20,224 nucleotides of DNA from an uncultured Verrucomicrobiota bacterium. Its GTDB lineage: Bacteria > Verrucomicrobiota > Kiritimatiellia > RFP12 > UBA1067. Under the pieces are notes generated by a model. It saw only the letters and a program-made list of their open reading frames with translations. It did no database searches and was not told the origin of the DNA. The stretch spans positions 1 through 20,224 of the forward strand of contig CAMPAA010000027.1 in NCBI GenBank assembly GCA_946631345.1. Direction: 5' to 3'. A program made the translations under genes and the position numbers. Shown piece after piece: positions 15,905 through 20,224 of the stretch (within the stretch, counting starts at the first letter, position 1; every line of letters begins with the position of its first letter).

Positions 15905-15932
15905 ATTTTAGCGCCACCTTAAAAACCGTCAT
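15905..15932 (-). promoter_or_regulatory. Candidate promoter of the 104-residue gene
   Basis: On the minus strand ATGACG (15927-15932), a 16-bp spacer and TAAAAT (15905-15910) sit just before the ATG at 15900. Transcription would begin at or next to the start codon. The match is moderate and the placement unusual. Confidence 0.3.
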
Positions 15933-16099
15933 TAGACGGACAGCCAGAATGGCTACTGTTTTACGGGGTTGTTTATTGCCCAGAATCACTCGATTCTTGA
16001 ACTCAATCTAATTCCCACTCAGATGGAAGTATGATATCAAATTTGCATAGTGATTGTCAAGCATCCCATAGTTTACTTTACATAGACACAAGTCGTGCT

Positions 16100-16120
16100 G
16101 TGCAAATATGAAAATTGCAC
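16100..16120. promoter_or_regulatory. Inverted repeat upstream of the XRE gene promoter (possible operator)
   Basis: GTGCAA (16100-16105) and TTGCAC (16115-16120) are perfect 6-bp arms 9 nt apart, ending immediately before the putative -35 of the XRE gene. XRE-type proteins commonly autoregulate by binding such dyads. The assignment is inference from position. Confidence 0.4.
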
Positions 16121-16149
16121 TATACAAAACGAAAAAAATAATGTATAAT
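16121..16149 (+). promoter_or_regulatory. Promoter of the XRE gene (TATACA, 17 bp, TATAAT)
   Basis: A perfect -10 TATAAT (16144-16149) with TATACA at the -35 position (16121-16126) and a 17-bp spacer. The -10 ends 8 nt before the ATG at 16158, so the transcript would be leaderless or carry 1-3 nt. Confidence 0.6.
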
Positions 16150-16157
16150 ACACAACC

Positions 16158-17579
16158 ATGAAAACCACAATAGGCAAGAAAATCCATGATCGTAGAACCG
16201 CTTTAGGCATTTCTGCGATTGAGTTGGCAAAACGGGTTGGTGTATCCCGTGGATTTATATATCTTTTGGAGCAGGGTGGATCCGGCATTTCACCAGAAAG
16301 ATTGTGTGCGTTTGCTCGTGCGCTGGGAATCAATGCAAAGGAACTCGACCCAAATATAAAGCAAGCAGACCACAAGCCACCCGCATGGCTAGACTACTTA
16401 ATTAATGAGTACAGCTTGGAAGATGAAGATTGTCGCGAACTTTTGAAAGTCGTGGACAAGTGGGCAATTCCTGATCGGTTTCCTGATGAATCAGATGAGG
16501 AGTTCAAGCGTCGATGGCAAGAATTCTATTTCCAGATGATTCAATTCCTGACAAATGCATCTGTAAAGGTTTTGGCACACCCAGAAATGCGCAATGTGTT
16601 CAAGACCTTGGGATGGAAAGAACGTGTCACTTCGTGGCGACAAGTGTACGATTGGTTTGATAGGCTGATTAGCGAGAAGATGCCATCAGCGAAACAGGAA
16701 TTCACGGATGGCGCATCATGGAAGGCCGCCGTAGGAGAATGTTTGAAGATTGGCAATGCAGAGGATGCCAGAAAAGAAGACTGGGATGGATTATTAGTTG
16801 CGCAAACATCAGCACTTGCGGCGCAAATAGAAAGCAGTCCTCGTTTTTATGCATCTATAGTCAGAGATGCAAGTACCAACAAATATTGGTACGTCCACAA
16901 AAATGAAGGGAACCTTTTTGACCGTCGAGACGCTTCATGGTGGCACGAGGCAGTTCGTGTATTGATCGATCCTACACTTGCTTTAAAAAGTGGATCGATA
17001 TATTATCCAGACGGAGAGGTTTGTCCACCTGTTGAAATGTTCCTGTGCCGCCTTTCATCGTGGCTAGCGGTTTACCCTTTTAGAGAGAGATTTGTGCATA
17101 AAGTAAAACAAGTCACTCCGACCGCTGTCGAATCTTTTTCCAGTTTGATATATGGTGATAGACTTCCGTGGCGGACAGCTTTTATGGGGTTCCTTGATGC
17201 GCTGAATCAACCATATATGTATGTTGATTCATATAAGAGAATGAAGCGCAACGAACTTAAGGCAGCCAATTTAAATATGGAAGATGTTGCCAAAGTCGCA
17301 TCGCACAAAGATGCAAAGCTTCGTGTAGGGTTCTTTTTCAGAAATTTTTCGGCCGAAGATTCAAAATGGGAACTACGAGCGAATTTGCGCATTCCAGATT
17401 CGTCGTCCATCGCTAAGGTTTTTGCCTCCAAATCAAGCGAGGAAATTGAATCCGAAGAGGATTTTTCGTTATGGGATCCCAATTATGACCTTAGCGGGAG
17501 CATGAAGACGATTTCATACTACCAGGAGGGAGTACATGGCGAGGGGCATGTGCGAACAATAATAAGACAACAATCTTGA
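16158..17579 (+). CDS. XRE-type helix-turn-helix protein with long unassigned C-terminal region
   Basis: A 473-residue protein. Residues 5-58 are an XRE helix-turn-helix (IGKKIHDRRTALGISAIELA, VSRGFIYLLEQG, LCAFARALGI). The remaining 400 residues are not recognised with certainty. Residues 256-306 contain SWWHEAVRVL (H263, E264, R267) and, 29 residues after E264, E293 in PPVEMFLCRLSSWLAVYP. This resembles the HExxH...E layout of M78/ImmA-type peptidase domains that often follow XRE domains, but with Arg in place of the second His, so metal-dependent proteolysis would probably be lost. This is inference. No ribosome-binding site precedes the start, consistent with the promoter position. Base composition is visibly more AT-rich than the operon to the left, suggesting transfer. 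It may regulate the divergent small genes. Confidence 0.85.
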   Translation: MKTTIGKKIHDRRTALGISAIELAKRVGVSRGFIYLLEQGGSGISPERLCAFARALGINAKELDPNIKQADHKPPAWLDYLINEYSLEDEDCRELLKVVDKWAIPDRFPDESDEEFKRRWQEFYFQMIQFLTNASVKVLAHPEMRNVFKTLGWKERVTSWRQVYDWFDRLISEKMPSAKQEFTDGASWKAAVGECLKIGNAEDARKEDWDGLLVAQTSALAAQIESSPRFYASIVRDASTNKYWYVHKNEGNLFDRRDASWWHEAVRVLIDPTLALKSGSIYYPDGEVCPPVEMFLCRLSSWLAVYPFRERFVHKVKQVTPTAVESFSSLIYGDRLPWRTAFMGFLDALNQPYMYVDSYKRMKRNELKAANLNMEDVAKVASHKDAKLRVGFFFRNFSAEDSKWELRANLRIPDSSSIAKVFASKSSEEIESEEDFSLWDPNYDLSGSMKTISYYQEGVHGEGHVRTIIRQQS

Positions 17580-17692
17580 ACAAATTTTGGCTCAAGATAA
17601 GAGATTATCATGGCAAGAAACACACAGCATGTCCCAAGAAGAGCGTCTTGTGGAGCCAAATCAATTGCTCGACAGCAAAAGGCCGTCTTGGG

Positions 17693-17721
17693 AAACTTGA
17701 GGGACACAAACTTGAGGGACA
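17693..17721 (+). repeat. Tandem duplicate of the 14-nt repeat edge
   Basis: AAACTTGAGGGACA occurs at 17693-17706 and again at 17708-17721, with a period of 15. The second copy is the left edge of dispersed repeat A. Copy B (19663) has only one. This suggests insertion or slippage at the element boundary. Confidence 0.7.
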
Positions 17722-17886
17722 GACCCCGCGAAAGGCCCATTTTACAAGGGTTTGCGACTCTCGCCGCCGACAGCGCTCATGGCACCATTGCCAGCAGCTT
17801 GGCGATCTCCTTCGCGTCGCGGGTGGTGTAGGAAGCGACGCGATGGACAAGGCAGTTGATGGACGAGCCAAGGCCATGCAGCTCAG
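17708..17886 (-). repeat. 179-bp dispersed repeat, copy A (gene-tail remnant plus palindrome)
   Basis: Aligns without gaps to 19663-19841 with about 13 mismatches by eye (about 93% identity). On the minus strand it contains the 3' end of an open frame, ELHGLGSSINCL...SYTTRDAKEIAKLLAMVP, ending at TGA 17777-17779. This is followed by a conserved untranslated tail and the GGGACAGACCCC palindrome. In copy A an in-frame TGA lies six codons before ELHGLG, so the gene is not intact. I do not recognise the parent protein. The conservation past the stop codon shows that the DNA element, not only the protein, is maintained. Confidence 0.8.
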
Positions 17887-18076
17887 AGACAAAAGGTCAC
17901 GCCTGATTGCCACACCAAATTGCAACAGTCATGTTGAAGCCGACAACGGAAATCTCACCTTCTCACCGCCGCGACAAATCTGCCGCGCACCCTTCACAGC
18001 GAGAGCAAAGATTCTGGCGAGAAATCACCATTCACGAGGGTTACCGTCCCCATACATTCAAACTCGGTAGTTCACC

Positions 18077-18108
18077 CCACTTTTAAAGTGGTCAAATTCG
18101 ATCACTTT
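18077..18108. repeat. Two overlapping, mutually exclusive inverted repeats
   Basis: CCACTTT (18077-18083) pairs with AAAGTGG (18085-18091). The same AAAGTGGTC (18085-18093) can instead pair with GATCACTTT (18100-18108) with one mismatch. TTCACC flanks both sides (18071-18076 and 18113-18118). It lies between copy A and the AbiE remnant; the role is unknown. Confidence 0.5.
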
Positions 18109-18342
18109 AGAATTCACCAAGTCCGGCAATTGCCTCAATCACAAATCAAACAACCGCCGAAATACGTTGATACGAGCAGTCGGATCGGCATCAAGTGGCA
18201 CCACACGCTACAGCCATCATCCACCCCACCTCCAACGGTCACTTGTGAAACTCAATCGGTTCGCGGTTTTCGGGCAATGCGGGCATCAGCGTATATATGA
18301 TCGTGTCGATGGAACGTTCGGCAGCAACAGCAAATGCAACCG

Positions 18343-18360
18343 CCAGATTATAAAATCTGG
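18343..18360 (-). terminator. Stem-loop downstream of the AbiEii remnant
   Basis: CCAGATT and AATCTGG are perfect 7-bp arms around ATAA. It lies 15 nt past the stop of the toxin remnant on the minus strand. It has no U-run, so it is only a weak terminator candidate. Confidence 0.35.
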
Positions 18361-18375
18361 ACAGAAATAAAAATA

Positions 18376-18824
18376 TTATAGAGATTCGGCAATCCTCAAA
18401 ATTGCCGCCGTCGCAACTCGCGGTAAAACGCCCAACCAGTTGATTCGTGCAGATGCAAGCTTTCGCATATAACGCGCCGAACCAAACGTTCTCCTAAGCG
18501 AGTCGACCATTCCGCGCTTATCCGCTATCGGACAACGCCTACTTGAATAGACAAGCATCGACACATACCGCCGCACCACTTTCAATCTCACCCGCGAAGA
18601 CAAATCGAGTGATGGACAAAGTCTATGTCCATGTCCATAGTTGCACGACGGATGTCGCCTGTGATGCTGCTCATAACAACACCACCCTTTATTGCGCTTT
18701 TCAACTTGAAACCACTCCGATGCATTGCAAGAAGTACCGCATCGTGCGCAACCTTCGCCTGCGCGGGAAGTGCCTTGTAACCGACAGCCCGCAACTCGGC
18801 AATCTGCTCCTTCAATGTCTTCAT
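18376..18824 (-). pseudogene. AbiEii-type nucleotidyltransferase toxin, internal deletion and frameshift
   Basis: The 5' part (18824 to about 18605) encodes a normal AbiEii N-terminus: KTLKEQIAELRAVGY, then KGGVVMSSITGD and RRATMDMDIDFVHHSI, which carry the GG and D-x-D nucleotidyltransferase features. That frame stops at 18588-18590. The C-terminal part continues in another frame down to the stop at 18376-18378 (KVVRRYVSML..., then DKRGMVDSLRRTFGSARYMRKLASARINWLG), which resembles the C-terminal helices of the family. The family middle region is absent, so a deletion joined near 18600 removed it and shifted the frame; the remnant is well under the roughly 250-300 residues I expect. The start retains AGGAGG 7 nt upstream and a TGATG overlap with the antitoxin gene. 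The toxin is almost certainly inactive. Confidence 0.75.
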
Positions 18825-19369
18825 CAGAAGACCTCCTCGTCAATTATGCGTTCTATCCGATCCCGCTTTGGAAAACGATCCAGATACTCTACGATCTTCG
18901 ACGGCACAATATCGTCTGACCGCTTGCGAAAAGCCAATATGACCTCCTTGTACAAATCAGGCGGCAGACTGCACTTCATCCGAGCCGTCTCAATGACAAG
19001 ACGTTCAAGGTCATACGTCCTAATATGCTCGCCATTGAAAGTTCGGACAACCATCCCGACCTTCAGCATCTCCGCCGGAATGTAATACTGACGAATCCGC
19101 TCGTCCTGAATTCGTCGGGCGTTTCGGGCCGTCAGGAAGTCGTATGTTTCAGGAACGACATCCGTCAAGTCGTAATAGTAATACGCGGTTCCCAACGTCA
19201 CGACGGATTCTGGATAACGGCACTGAAGAACCTCAATCTCGGATTCCGAGCCGCTATCCGAGTAAACGCCCGGAACCATCTTGAAAAGACGTCCGTCCGC
19301 TATCGCCTTATCAATCTGATACGGCGATCCTAACTGCTCCAAGCATGTCTTATATCCCATCAAGGCCAT
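18824..19369 (-). CDS. AbiEi-family antitoxin (type IV toxin-antitoxin)
   Basis: A 181-residue protein. The N-terminal 35 residues form a winged-helix-like DNA-binding segment ending in the family pattern GRLFKMVPGVYSD. It is followed by ESVVTLGTAYYYYDLTD (equivalent to the AbiEi block P..v.s..sA....gl.d) and a charged C-terminal domain. AbiEi proteins repress their own promoter and antagonise AbiEii, a nucleotidyltransferase, in abortive phage infection or plasmid maintenance. The frame appears intact although the cognate toxin is broken, so it may persist as an orphan antitoxin or repressor. The start at 19367-19369 has no strong ribosome-binding site; the ATG at 19358-19360 is an alternative. 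Confidence 0.83.
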   Translation of the reverse strand: MALMGYKTCLEQLGSPYQIDKAIADGRLFKMVPGVYSDSGSESEIEVLQCRYPESVVTLGTAYYYYDLTDVVPETYDFLTARNARRIQDERIRQYYIPAEMLKVGMVVRTFNGEHIRTYDLERLVIETARMKCSLPPDLYKEVILAFRKRSDDIVPSKIVEYLDRFPKRDRIERIIDEEVF

Positions 19370-19386
19370 TTTACCAACCGAATGAT

Positions 19387-19402
19387 GTTCTTCTAGTTCT
19401 TC
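19387..19402 (-). promoter_or_regulatory. Direct repeat in the AbiEi leader (possible operator)
   Basis: On the minus strand GAAGAAC, TA, GAAGAAC: two identical 7-mers 9 bp apart, between the promoter and the AbiEi start. AbiEi antitoxins bind repeats in their own promoter region, though usually inverted ones, so the operator role is inference. Confidence 0.4.
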
Positions 19403-19416
19403 ATTTGTTTACTCTA

Positions 19417-19446
19417 ATTATATCATATCGTTCCGCACCGCGTCAA
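19417..19446 (-). promoter_or_regulatory. Strong AbiE promoter (TTGACG, 18 bp, extended -10 TGATATAAT)
   Basis: The minus strand has TTGACG (19441-19446), an 18-bp spacer and TATAAT (19417-19422) preceded by TGA, giving an extended -10. The leader to the AbiEi start is about 40 nt. This is the best sigma70-type promoter in the window. Confidence 0.75.
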
Positions 19447-19662
19447 CCGAGTCGAAAATGCCTCAGCATTTCACCTATTTTCCAATTTTAGGAACCTCAC
19501 AAACCGCCCATTTTTAAGTTTTTGGGGACACACCCCGTGAAACCATTGTAAAACGCGCATTTCCGCCCAATCCCCCGCAACTGTTCCAGCAGGCGGCCAC
19601 TTGCGCCCCTCCCGCCCCGCGCATCTCCAGCACCACCGTCATCAGGCAGCACTACACGCTAA
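19447..19662. repeat. Intergenic region with a GGGGACACACCCC palindrome
   Basis: No gene is seen. GGGG-ACACA-CCCC (19524-19536), preceded by AAGTTTTT, resembles the GGGACAG.CCCC palindromes at the edges of repeats A and B. A short AAATGC/GCATTT dyad lies near 19457-19472. These look like REP-type extragenic palindromes. Confidence 0.45.
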
Positions 19663-19841
19663 AAACTTGAGGGACAGGCCCCACGGAAGGCCTATTTTAC
19701 AAGGGTTTGAGACTCTCGCCGCCGGCAGCGCTCATGGCAGCATTGCCAGCAGCTTGGCGATCTCCTTCGCGTCGCGGGTGGTGTAGGAAGCGACGCAGCG
19801 GCCGAGGCAGTTGATGGACGAGCCAAGGCCGTGCAGCTCAG
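19663..19841 (-). repeat. 179-bp dispersed repeat, copy B
   Basis: Ungapped partner of 17708-17886, in the same orientation 1955 bp away. The minus strand carries the same gene tail, here ELHGLGSSINCLGRCVASYT and TRDAKEIAKLLAMLP, ending at TGA 19732-19734, followed by the conserved tail and GGGACAGGCCCC. Differences between copies include synonymous and amino-acid changes clustered around GRC/VHR. No start codon or promoter for an intact gene is present upstream, where the 11-bp repeat tract begins. It is a remnant of an unrecognised gene. Confidence 0.8.
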
Positions 19842-20142
19842 TGTTGTCGATTCAAGTATCGTGGATGTGGGATGGTTGCGTCGGAATCGTTCTTTGATTC
19901 GACACGAAGGATGGTTGTGTCGTGGTTGGAGCGTGGTTGCTGGATGTCTTGGAAATGGTTGTGGAGCAGTTGGGTCGTGGTTGAGTAGAGGTTGGAAGGA
20001 TGGATGAATGGCGGATGGGATATGGAGGAGGTGGTCGGAGCGCGGACGAGGGGTTGCTGTCGGACGGACGAGGGAAGGATGAAAAGGCTCGGCGCAGATT
20101 GAAAACTTGTCGATTGTTGGCGGCAGGGCGGTAAAATACAAG
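19842..20142. other. G/T-rich, strongly G-skewed tract without genes
   Basis: The plus strand is rich in G and T and poor in C. It contains the 11-bp repeat array. The only long frame here (minus, low-complexity Pro/His/Thr) is a by-product of composition, so I see no gene. Confidence 0.6.
19912..20033 (+). repeat. Degenerate 11-bp tandem repeat (core TGGTTG)
   Basis: Units start every 11 nt at 19912, 19923, 19934, 19945, 19956, 19967, 19978 and 19989. Five have exact TGGTTG; CAGTTG and AGGTTG are close, and one (TGTCTT) is diverged. After a 1-nt slip the phase continues at 20001 (TGGATG), 20012 (CGGATG) and 20023 (TGGAGG). An earlier pair, TGGATG 19862 and TGGTTG 19873, is also 11 apart. 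The period is not a multiple of three, so this is not a coding repeat. Confidence 0.75.
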
Positions 20143-20194
20143 AAATTGTGTTTTTGCAGGGTCATGTCCACAACCCGACTTTGAAACACAATTT
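20143..20194. repeat. Perfect 11-bp inverted repeat with 30-nt loop
   Basis: AAATTGTGTTT (20143-20153) and AAACACAATTT (20184-20194) are exact complements. The loop holds GGGT and ACCC that can pair inside it. It could be a terminator-like structure or the end of a mobile element; no flanking gene is visible to decide. Confidence 0.55.
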
Positions 20195-20224
20195 ATTGGG
20201 GATTTTCAGAATCTGGGCAGCTTT

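Larger units (their letters stand above)
17580..18375. other. Gene-free, repeat-bearing region after the XRE gene
   Basis: No intact gene was found. It holds the 179-bp dispersed repeat (copy A), a decayed minus-strand stretch at 17930-18020 with an open but startless frame (FALAVKGARQICRGG and beyond), alternative hairpins at 18077-18108 and a stem-loop at 18343-18360. No clear terminator follows the XRE gene. Confidence 0.5.

Noticed and set aside
17580..17640. Terminator after the XRE gene
   Set aside because: Only a weak CTTGA/TCAAG pairing overlapping the stop is visible, without GC-rich stem or T-run.
17777..17886. Gene tail in repeats A and B as a transposase C-terminus
   Set aside because: No DDE, HUH/Y1 or resolvase motif is seen in the conserved stretch; the parent family is left unassigned.
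17576..18070. 164-codon plus-strand frame after the XRE gene
   Set aside because: Crosses dispersed repeat A antisense to its gene tail and shows basic, compositionally odd translation without any motif.
18376..18843. 155-codon minus-strand frame as an intact gene
   Set aside because: Its N-terminal half is out of frame with the clear AbiEii start and reads as noise; only its C-terminal half resembles AbiEii, so it is part of the pseudogene.
19862..20033. CRISPR array
   Set aside because: Units are 11 nt, degenerate and contiguous with no spacers, and no cas genes are present.
19692..20189. 165-codon minus-strand Pro/His/Thr-rich frame
   Set aside because: Arises from the C-rich complement of the 11-bp repeat tract plus repeat B in the wrong frame; low complexity and no start signal.

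Overview
The window looks like a chromosomal segment of a PVC-group bacterium, most plausibly a Kiritimatiellota/Verrucomicrobiota or Lentisphaerota gut or anaerobic lineage. The grounds are indirect: moderately GC-rich DNA, an FAD oxidoreductase fused to an SGNH hydrolase, secreted GH-like and beta-helix proteins, and an AraC regulator beside the cluster. No rRNA, tRNA or CRISPR array was seen, so the taxonomy is inference.

Region 1 (1-15057, all minus strand) is one long catabolic/export operon plus its likely regulator. In transcription order: AraC regulator; GH99/WbsX-like domain fused to an alpha/beta-hydrolase; right-handed beta-helix protein; DUF6259-like putative glycosidase; MFS transporter; SDR oxidoreductase; DapA-family lyase/aldolase with a signal peptide; calcineurin-like phosphoesterase with a Tat-like leader; FAD-oxidoreductase/SGNH fusion; and the start of a further exported protein cut by the window edge. 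Junctions are overlaps (four of them ATGA) or gaps of 5-16 nt, so the genes are probably co-translated. Most products carry export signals. Together they suggest extracytoplasmic attack on a complex, possibly acylated or phosphorylated glycan, uptake of a product by the MFS permease, and oxidation and retro-aldol cleavage by the SDR and DapA-like enzymes. The substrate cannot be read from the sequence.

Region 2 (15296-17579) is visibly more AT-rich and looks accessory. It holds two small minus-strand genes (58 and 104 codons, ending in a perfect 15-bp hairpin) divergent from a 473-residue XRE-type protein whose C-terminal 400 residues carry a possible degenerate M78-like HExxR motif. The XRE gene has a good promoter 8 nt from its start codon, so its mRNA would be leaderless or nearly so.

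Region 3 (17580-20224) is a repeat-rich accessory tract. A type IV toxin-antitoxin locus (AbiEi antitoxin apparently intact, AbiEii toxin broken by an internal deletion and frameshift) lies between two direct copies of a 179-bp dispersed repeat, about 93% identical, each containing the 3' end of an unrecognised gene and a GGGACA..CCCC palindrome. The right end holds a degenerate 11-bp tandem repeat in strongly G-skewed DNA and an 11-bp inverted repeat.
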